Assembly (NCBI RefSeq): GCF_021026195.1 | Contig: NZ_JAJNCT010000003.1 | Location: forward strand, 62,001-126,000 | Length of the DNA stretch: 64,000 bases | Direction of reading: 5' to 3' | Source: Comamonas koreensis | GTDB taxonomy: Bacteria; Pseudomonadota; Gammaproteobacteria; Burkholderiales; Burkholderiaceae_C | Shown: piece after piece, positions 28,382 to 36,691 of the stretch | Layout: the number at the start of each line of letters is the position of its first letter | How positions within the stretch are numbered: position 1 is the first letter of the stretch | Translations under genes and position numbers: made by a program | The notes under the pieces: model-generated | Told to the model about the DNA's origin: nothing | Databases searched by the model: none | Seen by the model: only the letters and a program-made list of their open reading frames with translations

Positions 28382-29305
28382 ATGCTCCAGCAACGAACCA
28401 TCAAGTCTTTAACCCGTGCCGTGGGCGTGGGTCTGCACAGCGGCCAGCGGGTCGAGCTCACCTTGCGCCCTGCACAGCCCAACACCGGCATTGTGTTTCG
28501 CCGGGTGGATCTGCCCGAGCCGGTGGATATCCCCGTCAACGCCGAAGCCGTGGTGGACACCCGCATGGCCTCGACCCTGGGCAAGGGCGATGTGCGCATC
28601 CATACGGTGGAGCATGTGATGTCGGCCTGCGCCGGCCTGGGCATCGACAACCTCTATATCGATGTGACGGCCGAGGAGATCCCGATCCTCGACGGTTCGT
28701 CCGCCTCCTTTGTGTTTTTGCTGCAAAGCGCTGGCATTGAGCTGCAAAACGCGCCCAAGCGCTTCTTGCGCCTGACCAAGCCGGTCGAAATCCGCCAGGG
28801 GGAAGGCGCTGCCGAAAAATGGGCGCGCCTGGATCCCTACCATGGCTACAAGCTGCGCTTCGAGATCGACTTCTCGCACCCGGCGGTGGATTCCACCGGC
28901 CAGACCTTTGAGTTCGACCTGGGTATCGGCAACTACAGCCGCGATATCGCCCGCGCCCGCACCTTTGGTTTTACCAAGGATGTGGAAATGCTGCGCTCCA
29001 ACGGCTTGGCGCTGGGTGGTGGCCTGGACAATGCCATCGTGATGGACGACTACAAGGTGCTCAACAGCGATGGCCTGCGCTATGACGACGAGTTCGTCAA
29101 ACACAAGATCCTCGATGCCATCGGTGACCTGTACATCGTCGGTTACCCCTTGCTGGCCGCCTACAGCGCCTTCCGCTCGGGCCATGGCCTCAACAACCTG
29201 CTGCTGCGCGAGCTGATGCAGCGCCAGGACGCCTGGGACATCGTCACCTTCGACCATGTGCGTGAAGCCCCGCAGGGCTTTGCACAGTCTGCGCTGGCCT
29301 GGTAA
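28382..29305 (+). CDS. lpxC: UDP-3-O-acyl-N-acetylglucosamine deacetylase LpxC
   Basis: A 307-residue zinc deacetylase that performs the committed step of lipid A synthesis. Zinc ligands are the His of HTVEHVMSA and the His and Asp of [13 protein letters not shown]. The catalytic Glu lies in the preceding TVEH-type region. The N-terminus [21 protein letters not shown] and the [16 protein letters not shown] block match the family. Length is typical. As in many proteobacteria it lies after ftsZ at the end of the dcw cluster, here behind its own TAAAAT box and two hairpins, which suggests partly independent expression. Confidence 0.97.
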   Translation: MLQQRTIKSLTRAVGVGLHSGQRVELTLRPAQPNTGIVFRRVDLPEPVDIPVNAEAVVDTRMASTLGKGDVRIHTVEHVMSACAGLGIDNLYIDVTAEEIPILDGSSASFVFLLQSAGIELQNAPKRFLRLTKPVEIRQGEGAAEKWARLDPYHGYKLRFEIDFSHPAVDSTGQTFEFDLGIGNYSRDIARARTFGFTKDVEMLRSNGLALGGGLDNAIVMDDYKVLNSDGLRYDDEFVKHKILDAIGDLYIVGYPLLAAYSAFRSGHGLNNLLLRELMQRQDAWDIVTFDHVREAPQGFAQSALAW

Positions 29306-29319
29306 GGCGGCTGGCCCCG

Positions 29320-29496
29320 ATGCTGCTGTTCCGCTGGATCTTCATGCTGCTGGTGCTGATGGCAGCCCTCAGCTTTTGCTTCTACCTGGGCACGGGCCAG
29401 CGCCGCTACCGCCAGTGGTCCCTGCTGCTGGTCAAATGGACCGTGGTTGCGGGCCTGGCCTTCTTTGCGGTGCTCTTTGTGGGCCGCATGGTCTGA
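29320..29496 (+). CDS. Small two-helix membrane protein downstream of lpxC, unknown function
   Basis: A 58-residue frame starting at ATG 29320, 14 bases after the lpxC stop. The product has two likely membrane helices, at about residues 4-23 (FRWIFMLLVLMAALSFCFYL) and 35-56 (LLLVKWTVVAGLAFFAVLFV), separated by a basic cytoplasmic loop GQRRYRQ. Codon use looks coding and the frame ends cleanly in TGA. Short membrane proteins of this kind follow lpxC in related genomes. I do not know what it does. Co-transcription with lpxC is likely from spacing. Confidence 0.65.
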   Translation: MLLFRWIFMLLVLMAALSFCFYLGTGQRRYRQWSLLLVKWTVVAGLAFFAVLFVGRMV

Positions 29497-29753
29497 GGCC
29501 GCAGACGGGTCTTTGGCAGGCCGCCAGGCAGGTAAAGTGCGGTAAACCCAGGCCTGCCCCCGGTATGCTGCGCACCGGTCCGGCCCTCTGTCCATGCGGC
29601 TTTTGCGCCGCTTCCCCAACTTTACAAATGACACATGCTGCTGCGCCAAGCCCGCGCTGGGTAAACGGTGGCGCGCCGAAAGGCGTTAAATCTGCATGGG
29701 GGCACCTTGCCGCTCGCACCAGCGCACGCTGGTTCATCAGAAAGGATTCCGTC

Positions 29754-30239
29754 ATGAACAACCACCGAAGCCGTATCAGCCGCCTGGCGGGTCTTGGCAG
29801 CCTGGCGCTGGCGTTGGCCGGTGCGCTGGCCTTCAGTGCACCTGCGCAGGCACAGCCGGATGGCCGCCATGGTGAGCGCCATTACCAGCGCGATGACCGC
29901 CGTGACCATGCCGACCACCGCCGCTGGGAACGCGAAAGGGAGCGTGACCGCCGCTATCGCGAGCAGCAGCGCCGTGAATATCGCCACGATCACCGCCCAC
30001 CTCCCCGGGTTGTGGTCGTGCCAGACCGGGGCCGAGGCATTGGCCCGCGCAACGACTGGTACCGGGGCGGCTATGTGCCTGCACCTTACCGGGGCTACAA
30101 CTATGTTGTCGGCGACTGGCGCGGCCACCGTCTCAGCGCGCCACCGCGGGGCTACCAGTGGATCCAGTACGGGGGTGACTACCTGCTTATCGCCATTGGC
30201 AGCGGGTTGATCGCCAATATTGTCATCAATGGTTATTGA
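29754..30239 (+). CDS. RcnB-family periplasmic protein
   Basis: A 161-residue exported protein. A signal peptide of about 34 residues ends at APAQAQ. A highly charged middle (about 40-85) is rich in Arg, Asp, His and Glu, with many RDD/RRE repeats. The C-terminal domain has PPRGYQWIQYGGDYLLIAIGSGLIANIVIN, the signature of the RcnB family. RcnB itself tunes nickel/cobalt export in Escherichia coli, but most family members have no known role and no metal exporter is nearby. Start is the ATG at 29754 after AAAGGA. A 257-base gap before it holds no gene. Confidence 0.82.
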   Translation: MNNHRSRISRLAGLGSLALALAGALAFSAPAQAQPDGRHGERHYQRDDRRDHADHRRWERERERDRRYREQQRREYRHDHRPPPRVVVVPDRGRGIGPRNDWYRGGYVPAPYRGYNYVVGDWRGHRLSAPPRGYQWIQYGGDYLLIAIGSGLIANIVINGY

Positions 30240-30263
30240 CGCGCTGTGAAGTCGCGATAATTG
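30236..30263 (+). promoter_or_regulatory. Candidate promoter for the small RNA at 30268
   Basis: TTGACG (30236-30241) overlaps the stop codon of the RcnB-family gene. GATAAT (30256-30261, spacer 14) or TAATTG (30258-30263, spacer 16) follows. The -35 box is a near-perfect match; the spacing is a little short. Its position just ahead of a structured, terminated region supports promoter function. Confidence 0.45.
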
Positions 30264-30267
30264 AGGG

Positions 30268-30432
30268 TTTGCATGGTGCCATACCGAACCTTTGTATGGC
30301 GCCACGCTCCAAAGCTTACTTTGGTGGTTGCACCTTATGCCGAGCGCTGCTTCACGGAGCGCACGGATCCACGCATAAGGAGCCTGTAGCCGGCCAGACC
30401 TGTGCACGCTAGCGATGCACAGGTTTTTTTTT
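30268..30432 (+). ncRNA. Candidate structured small RNA of about 165 nt
   Basis: The region between the RcnB-family gene and convergent ruvC has no coding frame but is dense in inverted repeats. Hairpin 1: GGTGCCATAC (30275-30284) with GTATGGCGCC (30294-30303), ten pairs counting one T-G. Hairpin 2: CCAAAG (30309-30314) with CTTTGG (30319-30324). Hairpin 3: CCTTATGC (30333-30340) with GCATAAGG (30373-30380), enclosing GCGCT (30344-30348) with AGCGC (30358-30362). A classical terminator closes it at 30398-30432. A promoter-like pair lies at 30236-30263. I could not assign it to 6S, SRP, tmRNA or any other family I know. The 5' end is an estimate. Confidence 0.55.
30398..30432 (+). terminator. 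Strong Rho-independent terminator
   Basis: ACCTGTGCA (30398-30406) pairs with TGCACAGGT (30416-30424), and the loop CGCTAGCGA can pair further inside. A run of nine T follows. It ends the plus-strand unit before convergent ruvC. Confidence 0.92.
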
Positions 30433-30498
30433 GCCTGCGCGCTGCAGGTGGTGGTGCACCAGGCGACAGTGGCCCGGCCCGGGCGGGTTCGTGCAGGC

Positions 30499-31047
30499 CT
30501 AGTAGCTGCGCCCGGCCTTGTACATGGCGTGCTGGCGGCGTTGCAAAGGGCTGGCCTCGGCCACGCGCGCCATCGCCAGGCCGGCATGGGCGTGGGTGAT
30601 GGCCAGGCCCAGCGCATCGGCCGCATCGGTGCCGGGCAGGCCGGGCAGCTGCAGCAGGCGGCGCACCATCTCCTGGATCTGGTTCTTGGCGGCACGGCCA
30701 TGGCCGACCACGGCCTTTTTCATCTGCAGCGCGGTGTACTCGGCGACTGGCAGGTTTTGCGACACCAGCGCCGTCAGCGCGCAACCCCGGGCCTGGCCCA
30801 GCAGCAGGGTCGATTGCGGGTTGACGTTGACGAACACGATTTCCACCGAGGCCATGTCGGGCTGGTAGCGCTGGCTGACTTCGCAGATGCCGTCAAAGAT
30901 CATCTTCAAGCGGCCGGGCAGGTCGCCCAGGTTCAGCGTGGTGGTGCGGATGGTGCCGCTGGCCACATAGGACAGGCGCTGGCCATCGACGTCGATGACG
31001 CCAAAGCCGGTGGTCTGCAGGCCAGGATCGATACCAAGGATTCTCAT
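30499..31047 (-). CDS. ruvC: Crossover junction endodeoxyribonuclease RuvC
   Basis: A 182-residue Holliday junction resolvase that acts with RuvAB. The four acidic active-site residues are visible: Asp in [14 protein letters not shown], Glu in SVEIVFV, and two Asp in [29 protein letters not shown] is the usual central block. The start is ATG 31047, giving MRILGIDPG; three extra codons upstream are unlikely. It is last in a minus-strand run after mtgA (33-base gap). ruvA and ruvB are not in the window. Confidence 0.96.
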   Translation of the reverse strand: MRILGIDPGLQTTGFGVIDVDGQRLSYVASGTIRTTTLNLGDLPGRLKMIFDGICEVSQRYQPDMASVEIVFVNVNPQSTLLLGQARGCALTALVSQNLPVAEYTALQMKKAVVGHGRAAKNQIQEMVRRLLQLPGLPGTDAADALGLAITHAHAGLAMARVAEASPLQRRQHAMYKAGRSY

Positions 31048-31080
31048 GCGGTTCAAAAGGGGTAGCGCAGGGGACGCCGG

Positions 31081-31869
31081 TCAGGGGAGCTCAGCATAGC
31101 GCATGCGTGCCGCGATGGTCGCGGTGCGGCGGTTCAGGTAGGCGGAGTTGGGGTTCTTGTCGGCGCCCTTGGGGTTGGGCAGCATGACGGCCAGGCGCGC
31201 TGCCTCATACGCGCTCAGCTGGGCGGCCGATTTGCCAAAGTAGCGCTGCGCGGCGGCTTCGGCGCCAAAGATGCCATCGCCCCATTCGGCATGGTTCAGG
31301 TACAGCTCCAGAATGCGCTGTTTGCTCAACAGGAACTCCAGGGTATAGGTCAGCAGCAGCTCCTGGCCTTTGCGCAGCAGGCTGCGCTCTGACGACAGCA
31401 GCAGGTTCTTGGCCAGCTGCTGGGTGATGGTGGAGCCGCCCATGATCCGGACCGGCGGGCCGGCTTGCACCGAGCTGGGGTCAAAAGCCTCGCCACGCCG
31501 TTCGGCCTGGGCCTGGGCACGCGCCACGGCTTTTTCCTGGCGCTGCTCGGCGCGCTCCATGGCCTTGGCATTGCGCGCGCGGGCCTTTTCAATCGCATCC
31601 CAGAGCACGCCATCGTGGTTGACAAAATCGTCGTCCTCGGAGGCGATCACCGCGCGCTGCAGGTTCTCCGATATCTGCGACAAGGGCCGCCATTGCTGGC
31701 GCCAGTGCAGGCGCCCATCCTGGCGTACCTGGCGCCAGGCTTCGCTGCGCTCGAAAGCGGTGGAGGCCGGGTCCACGCTGGCCATCATCGCGATGCGTGC
31801 GATGAAGAACAGCTGCAGCGCAATGCCCAGCAGCAGTGCCCATCCGATCCAGCGCGCAATCGCTTTCAT
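31081..31869 (-). CDS. mtgA: Monofunctional biosynthetic peptidoglycan glycosyltransferase MtgA, with a coiled-coil insert
   Basis: A 262-residue GT51 enzyme that polymerises lipid II. A membrane anchor lies at about residues 8-28. The catalytic Glu78 is in VIASEDDDFVNHDGV, and the second motif is GGSTITQQLAKNLLL at about 144-158. QRILELYLNHAEWGDGIFGAEAAAQRYFG follows. Between these motifs is an insert of about 35 mostly charged, Ala-rich residues (about 96-131, RNAKAMERAEQRQEKAVARAQ...) that looks like a helical hairpin and is absent from Escherichia coli MtgA, where the motifs are close. It lies between aroE and ruvC with short gaps. Confidence 0.93.
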   Translation of the reverse strand: MKAIARWIGWALLLGIALQLFFIARIAMMASVDPASTAFERSEAWRQVRQDGRLHWRQQWRPLSQISENLQRAVIASEDDDFVNHDGVLWDAIEKARARNAKAMERAEQRQEKAVARAQAQAERRGEAFDPSSVQAGPPVRIMGGSTITQQLAKNLLLSSERSLLRKGQELLLTYTLEFLLSKQRILELYLNHAEWGDGIFGAEAAAQRYFGKSAAQLSAYEAARLAVMLPNPKGADKNPNSAYLNRRTATIAARMRYAELP

Positions 31870-31916
31870 GGATGGGGCCTACCTGGAAGAAAGTGGGTGG
31901 GCATCGGCGCTTGCGC

Positions 31917-32762
31917 TCAGTGGGCGTCCAGTTCGCTGCGCAGCTGCGCCAGCACCGGCTGGGATGGAGGGCGCACACCGCGCCACAGTGCAAAGGCCTC
32001 GGCTGCCTGCTCCACCAGCATGCCCAGGCCGTCGCGGCCTTGCGCACCGTGCTGGGCAGCCCACTGCAAAAAGGGCTGGGCAGCGGGGCCGTACATCATG
32101 TCGTAGGCCAGCGCGCCAGGGCGCAGCAAGTGACCCGCCACCGGGATGGCGGCGCCTTGCAGGCTGCTGGCAGTGGCATTGATCACCACATCGAAGGGGC
32201 CTTCAAGCGCGCCCGCTTTCAGCGCCAGCAATTGGGTGGCCGAGCCCTCGACCAGGTCGGCATGCTGGGCCACCAGCTCCTGGGCCTTGGCATGGGTGCG
32301 GTTGCACACCACGAGCAGCGCCGGTGCCTGGGCGATCAGCGGTGCCAGGGCCCCGGCAGCGGCGCCGCCGGCACCCAGCAGCAGCACGCGTTGGCCGGCC
32401 AGCGCCACACCGGCATTGCGCACGATGTCGGCCACCAGGCCCAGGCCATCGGTGTTGTCGGCATGAACGCGGCCATCGGCATCCACCACCAGGGTGTTGG
32501 CTGCGCCTGCGCGCAGCACGCGGTCGCTGCGGCTGTCGGCCAGGCGTGCGGCGTCCAGCTTGAAGGGCACGGTCACATTCATGCCACGGGTGCCTGTTTG
32601 CACCAGCTGGCGCAGGGCCGCGTCAAAACCGTCCAGCGCCACCAGCTCGGCTTCATAGACCAGGGCCTGGCCGGTCAGCTGCGCAAACAGCGTGTGGATG
32701 CGGGGGGAGCGGCTGTGGGCAATCGGGTTGCCCATCACGCAATAGCGGTCTGGAAGGGACAT
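31917..32762 (-). CDS. aroE: Shikimate dehydrogenase AroE
   Basis: A 281-residue NADPH-dependent enzyme that reduces 3-dehydroshikimate to shikimate. NPIAHSRSPRIHTLFA binds substrate, the catalytic Lys lies in NVTVPFKLDAARLA, DNTDGLGL carries the catalytic Asp, and VLLLGAGGAAAGAL is the NADP glycine-rich loop with NRT after it. The start MSLPDRYCVMGNP at 32762 is used; an ATG at 32783 is possible. Together with the aromatic-controlled DAHP synthase at 39925 it serves the shikimate pathway, but the two are separate units. Confidence 0.95.
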   Translation of the reverse strand: MSLPDRYCVMGNPIAHSRSPRIHTLFAQLTGQALVYEAELVALDGFDAALRQLVQTGTRGMNVTVPFKLDAARLADSRSDRVLRAGAANTLVVDADGRVHADNTDGLGLVADIVRNAGVALAGQRVLLLGAGGAAAGALAPLIAQAPALLVVCNRTHAKAQELVAQHADLVEGSATQLLALKAGALEGPFDVVINATASSLQGAAIPVAGHLLRPGALAYDMMYGPAAQPFLQWAAQHGAQGRDGLGMLVEQAAEAFALWRGVRPPSQPVLAQLRSELDAH

Positions 32763-32896
32763 GGTGTTACGGGCCTGGGCCATGGCGGCTGCGCAGGGAG
32801 GGCGCTGGCCGCGCATCGCAGAAAAAGGGGCATGCGCCTGGCACCTGGTGGCGACGTATCGACGCCTGTCAGGATGCCGTGAAGGCGCCTGCCACT

Positions 32897-33769
32897 TTAC
32901 TGCAAATTGGCCGTTTCCAATGTCTGCTCGCGGGTGAAACGAAACTTGGAGACCACGGCAATCTGGTCGGCCTTGGCACGCAGCGCCGGGCCAAAGTGGC
33001 CAAAGGGCCCGCTGCTGACGGCAATGGCCTCGGCCCGGCGGTCCAGCTGCTGGTTGCCCGAGCTTTTATAGACCTCGGTGCCCAGCACCCGGCCGTCATG
33101 GTTGACGGTCATGATCATCACCAGCTCGCCATAGAGCTTGCGGCCACCGGCTTCGGGGAAGTTGCTGGTGCCCCGGTCCTCGACCTTGCGGCGCAGCTGG
33201 TCGTAGTAGATGGCAAACACCTCTTCGCGTGTGGCGGGGCTGATGTAGCGCTTCTTGGGGCGGGCGTTTTCTTCGTGGATGCGCTTTTCGATCTCGGCGA
33301 GCATCTTGAGCAGCTGCTTGTGCTTTTCTTCCTGCTCGATCTCGGCCTGCGAGGCGCTGGCCTTGCGCGTATCGGGCGGCTGGTACTGGGCCAGCTGGTT
33401 GCGCAGGTCAGCCAGCAGCTGCATCTGCTGGGCCTGCATGGCATCGAGCTGGCGCTGGCGCTCTTCAAAGTCATCCCCCATGTTGGTGATGGCTGAGTAG
33501 GGCAAGGGGCTGGTGGCGCGCTCCTGGCTGTTGGCCGATTCGCCGCCGCCGGCCAGATTGGCCTGGGCGACGGCCTGGGCCTTGTCAGGCGGCGCGTCAT
33601 TGGACTTGGCGTTGACCAGAATCACTTCGAGCGGGGTGTCCTCGAACACCCGGTCAAAGGCCTGGGGGTCGACAAAGCGGATGCTCAAGATGGCAGCGTG
33701 CACCAGCACAGACACAGCCAGCGCCAGTTGCAGCGTGGACAGGGATCGAAGAAATTGGAAAAACTTCAC
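32897..33769 (-). CDS. TonB-family energy transducer-like protein
   Basis: A 290-residue protein starting at GTG 33769. A short cytoplasmic N-terminus is followed by one membrane helix (about residues 13-32). A periplasmic part has a long coiled coil (about 100-170, ERQRQLDAMQAQQMQLLADLRNQ onward) in place of the Pro-rich linker of classical TonB. The C-terminal TonB/TolA-like domain (about 195-285) has YYDQLRRKVED and YGELVMIMTVNHDGRVLGTEVYKSSGNQQLDRRAE. No exbB or exbD is adjacent. It may act in outer-membrane transport or, like TolA, in envelope upkeep. It begins nine bases after the RNase II-family gene, so the two are co-transcribed. Confidence 0.82.
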   Translation of the reverse strand: MKFFQFLRSLSTLQLALAVSVLVHAAILSIRFVDPQAFDRVFEDTPLEVILVNAKSNDAPPDKAQAVAQANLAGGGESANSQERATSPLPYSAITNMGDDFEERQRQLDAMQAQQMQLLADLRNQLAQYQPPDTRKASASQAEIEQEEKHKQLLKMLAEIEKRIHEENARPKKRYISPATREEVFAIYYDQLRRKVEDRGTSNFPEAGGRKLYGELVMIMTVNHDGRVLGTEVYKSSGNQQLDRRAEAIAVSSGPFGHFGPALRAKADQIAVVSKFRFTREQTLETANLQ

Positions 33770-33778
33770 GGTTCCGGG

Positions 33779-35845
33779 TTAATCGGTTTTTGTGGTCGCC
33801 GCGTCCTCACCGTCGCTCACGTCCACCGCGATTGCGATGGGCCCGGCCACAGCCTCCTCCTCATCTTCTGGCGACTCTGTCTCGGCCTGGTTGGCCTGTT
33901 CGTCGTCCAGTCTCTCCAGCACGGTTCCGGTCACATCCAGCGTGATCTCGTCGATCTCGCCAAGCTTGACCCGGACCTGGGCACCACGCGGCAGACTCTG
34001 CGCGCCCAGCACGGGAAACACCAATGGTAGTTCATCTGCACGCACCAGCATGCTGCCTGCCGGGCCTTCCTTCATAACTGTTGCAGTGAGGTCACTGATG
34101 TGGTTCTGGGCCAGGTACTTCAGGGTCCAGTAGCGTTCCATGCCGGCCTGGTAGCCGTTGTAAGCGCTGTAGGCAGCATCGAACCCGCTGATGATGGAGA
34201 ACAGCTCCGCATCCTTGGGCTTGAATGGGGCGACCAGCGCGGCCGTGGCGCCGTGGCGCGCGCAGGCGATGATCTGCCACTGGTTGACCAGGTCGGTATA
34301 GCGGCGCAGCGGCGAGGTGGCCCAGACATAGCTTTTGACGCCGATGCCGGCGTGCGGCAAGGCCTTGGTGGACATGCGCACCTTGATGCCGGGTGCCAGG
34401 CTGGCCTGGCTGCGGTAGATGCCGGGCACGCCATAGTCGGCCAGCAACTGGCCCCAGCTGCTGTTGGCGACGATGGCCGCCTCGGCCACGATCAGATCGA
34501 GCGGCGCGCCGCGCTTGCGCACGGAGATCTGCACGGTCTCGCTGCCGTTGGGTACCTGGTCGCCATTGCCTTGCAGGCGGAAGTTGTAGTCCGGGCGGTT
34601 GAAGTTCTCGGGCTTGCCGCGCACCACTTCGCGGCCGGCCTTGAGGTGGCGCGAGAGGCGGTAGAGAAAGCTCAGCTCGTCGCGCTTGTCCAGCAGCGGC
34701 TGGGGCGTGTCTTCGACCTGCAGCGCTGGATCGCTCAGCCAGGCTTCGGTGGCGATGTGGTCGAGCTTGTCGTAGCGGAAGTTGGTGACGACGGGCACGC
34801 GCTCCAGGCGCGTTTCCTTGTGCAGCACTTCCAGCGTTGCTTCGTCATAGGTGACGTAGAGCGACACCGCCGGATTCGCGCGGCCCTCATCCAGGGTGTA
34901 GATCTGCACGACTTCGTCGGGCAGCATCGTGACCTTGTAGCCCGGCATGTAGACGGTGGAATAGCGGCTGCGGCCCAGGTGGTCGAGCGCCGAGCCGGGC
35001 TCGATCGCCAGACCGGGCGCGGCAATGTGCACGCCGACAATCACCTGGCCAGAGCCCAGGCCCTGCACCGACAGCGCATCGTCGATTTCGGTGGTGGCCG
35101 AATCGTCGATGGAGTAAGCCTCCACCGTGGCCAGCGGCAGATCACCAGGCGGCAGCGGCGCGGTGACGGCCGGGAAGCCTGTGCCCTTGGGGAAGTTGTC
35201 AAACAGAAAGCGCTGCCAGTGGAACTGGTAGGACGAGTCGATGGCGCCGGCCTTTTGCAGCAGGGCCAGCGGTGCCAGCTGCGCCTTGCGGCTGGCCTCG
35301 ACCACGGCTTTGTATTCGGGGGCGTTCTTGTCCGGGCGGAACAGGATCTTGTAGAGCTGCTGCTGCACCGGCGCGGGGCATTGCCCATTGACGAGCTCGG
35401 CGGCCCAGCCGTCGATCTGCGCCTGGAGCTGGGCCTTTTTCTCGATGGCGGCCAGCGCCTGCTGCACGATCTCGGCCGGGGCCTTCTTGAAGCGGCCCTT
35501 GCCGGCGCGGCGGAAGTAGTGCGGTGCCTCAAACAATTTGAAGAGCGCGGCCACCTGTTCGGTGATCGAGGCGTTCTCGGAGAAGTAGTCGCGTGCCAGG
35601 TCGGCAAAGCCAAACTCCTGCTCGGGCGCAAACTCCCAGGCGAGCTGGGGGTCGATGTCGTCCGACAGGGCTTGCGCCTGTGCGATCAGCTCCGCAGGCG
35701 TGGGCTTGTCAAATTTGAGAAGCATGTTCGCTGCTTTGACTTTGACCCGTTTCCCGGAGTCCAATTCAATTTGCGCGGAACTTTCAGCTTCGGAGAGGAT
35801 ACGGCCGGCCAGAAATTTGCCAGCGTCGTCAAACAGTGCATACAT
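33779..35845 (-). CDS. RNase II/RNB-domain exoribonuclease
   Basis: A 688-residue protein of the RNase II/R superfamily that degrades RNA 3' to 5'. The N-terminal 200 residues are helical and unlike the two cold-shock domains of RNase R. The RNB domain begins near residue 265: AYSIDDSATTEIDDALSV holds the Asp cluster that binds two metal ions, followed by GVHIAAPGLAIEPGSALD and RSRYSTVYMPG. The C-terminal S1-like region ends in an acidic tail (TESPEDEEE). Start is ATG 35845 (MYALFDDAG). It is closer to the Burkholderiales RNB family than to Rnr, so I give no symbol. Confidence 0.9.
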   Translation of the reverse strand: MYALFDDAGKFLAGRILSEAESSAQIELDSGKRVKVKAANMLLKFDKPTPAELIAQAQALSDDIDPQLAWEFAPEQEFGFADLARDYFSENASITEQVAALFKLFEAPHYFRRAGKGRFKKAPAEIVQQALAAIEKKAQLQAQIDGWAAELVNGQCPAPVQQQLYKILFRPDKNAPEYKAVVEASRKAQLAPLALLQKAGAIDSSYQFHWQRFLFDNFPKGTGFPAVTAPLPPGDLPLATVEAYSIDDSATTEIDDALSVQGLGSGQVIVGVHIAAPGLAIEPGSALDHLGRSRYSTVYMPGYKVTMLPDEVVQIYTLDEGRANPAVSLYVTYDEATLEVLHKETRLERVPVVTNFRYDKLDHIATEAWLSDPALQVEDTPQPLLDKRDELSFLYRLSRHLKAGREVVRGKPENFNRPDYNFRLQGNGDQVPNGSETVQISVRKRGAPLDLIVAEAAIVANSSWGQLLADYGVPGIYRSQASLAPGIKVRMSTKALPHAGIGVKSYVWATSPLRRYTDLVNQWQIIACARHGATAALVAPFKPKDAELFSIISGFDAAYSAYNGYQAGMERYWTLKYLAQNHISDLTATVMKEGPAGSMLVRADELPLVFPVLGAQSLPRGAQVRVKLGEIDEITLDVTGTVLERLDDEQANQAETESPEDEEEAVAGPIAIAVDVSDGEDAATTKTD

Positions 35846-35910
35846 AGCCGCGCATTTTCCCACGCTGGATGGTGCCGGGGCGCGGCCGCAGGGTTTTTTG
35901 CGTGGGGGTT

Positions 35911-35941
35911 CTGGCGGGCCCACTGCAGGCAGGCCCGCCAG
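35911..35941. repeat. Inverted repeat between YqiA-like gene and RNase II-family gene
   Basis: CTGGCGGGCC (35911-35920) and GGCCCGCCAG (35932-35941) form perfect 10-base arms around an 11-base loop. No T-run follows on either strand. It lies just after the minus-strand stop of the hydrolase gene and may stabilise or pause that transcript. Confidence 0.6.
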
Positions 35942-35949
35942 CGCTGGTT

Positions 35950-36540
35950 TTACCAGCCCAGAAACTTGTCGATCTGCGGCAGATAGTTCTCGAAGTTCGA
36001 CAGCGCATGGTCACTGCCCTCGTCCAGCAGCAGCTGGGCGGCAGGGTAGCGCGCGACCATGTCCTGCCAGTGCAGCACCTCGTCGCCCATGGCGGCAATC
36101 AGCAGCTGCGGCGCGGCAGGGGGTTGGCCGTTGACGTTCAGCGCCTGCAGCTCTTCCAGGTACTCCGGGCGGAAGAAGAAGGATTCCTCGGGGTTGTGCC
36201 AGGCCGTCTGCTCGCCCAGGTGCTGCTCCAGGGTGACCCAGGGGGTTGTCGAGGGATTGATCATCACGCTCTTGCAGCGCAGCTGTTGGGCCACCCAGCT
36301 GGCGTAGAAGCCGCCTAGTGACGAGCCGACCACGGCCACACTCTCGGGCGGCAGGCCGGCCCAACTGCGGGTGGTTTGCAGCAGCAGATCGGCCGCTTGC
36401 CGGGGCGAGGCGGGCAGTTGTGGCGCGGACCATACGACATGCGAACGGGTGTCTTCAATATGGCGCTGCAGGCGCTGGGCCTTGGCAGATTGCGGGGAGG
36501 AGCGAAAGCCGTGGAGGTAAAGCAAGTGGGTGGTCGTCAT
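35950..36540 (-). CDS. YqiA/YcfP-family alpha/beta hydrolase
   Basis: A 196-residue single-domain esterase-like protein. It opens with LLYLHGFRSSPQSAKAQRL, typical of the YqiA family. The nucleophile serine is in GSSLGGFYASWVA, the acid is likely in AAMGDEVLHW, and the histidine is in GSDHALSNFE. YqiA from Escherichia coli hydrolyses short acyl esters in tests; its true substrate is unknown. Start is ATG 36540; a GTG or ATG two codons upstream is possible. It is divergent from rodA. Confidence 0.85.
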   Translation of the reverse strand: MTTTHLLYLHGFRSSPQSAKAQRLQRHIEDTRSHVVWSAPQLPASPRQAADLLLQTTRSWAGLPPESVAVVGSSLGGFYASWVAQQLRCKSVMINPSTTPWVTLEQHLGEQTAWHNPEESFFFRPEYLEELQALNVNGQPPAAPQLLIAAMGDEVLHWQDMVARYPAAQLLLDEGSDHALSNFENYLPQIDKFLGW

Positions 36541-36691
36541 GCACAAATGATAGCGCCCAGGCGGCCACGGCTAAGGCGTTGACAACCTTAGTTGTTTTGT
36601 TGAATTAATTTGGCCCGGGTGACACATGTAAAACCGGTCTTTACCGCTGGCGCTGGCGGGCGTTCTGTGCCAAGCAGGGATAATGGCGGCC

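Noticed and set aside
30268..30432. 6S RNA as identity of the structured region
   Set aside because: 6S RNA needs a long closing stem joining its two ends around a central bubble. Here the stems are local and a terminator closes the 3' end, so I leave the RNA unassigned.
34100..35986. Long plus-strand frame (about 628 codons) opposite the RNase II-family gene
   Set aside because: Shadow frame with Arg/Gly/Val-rich composition and no start signal; the RNB motifs are clear on the minus strand.
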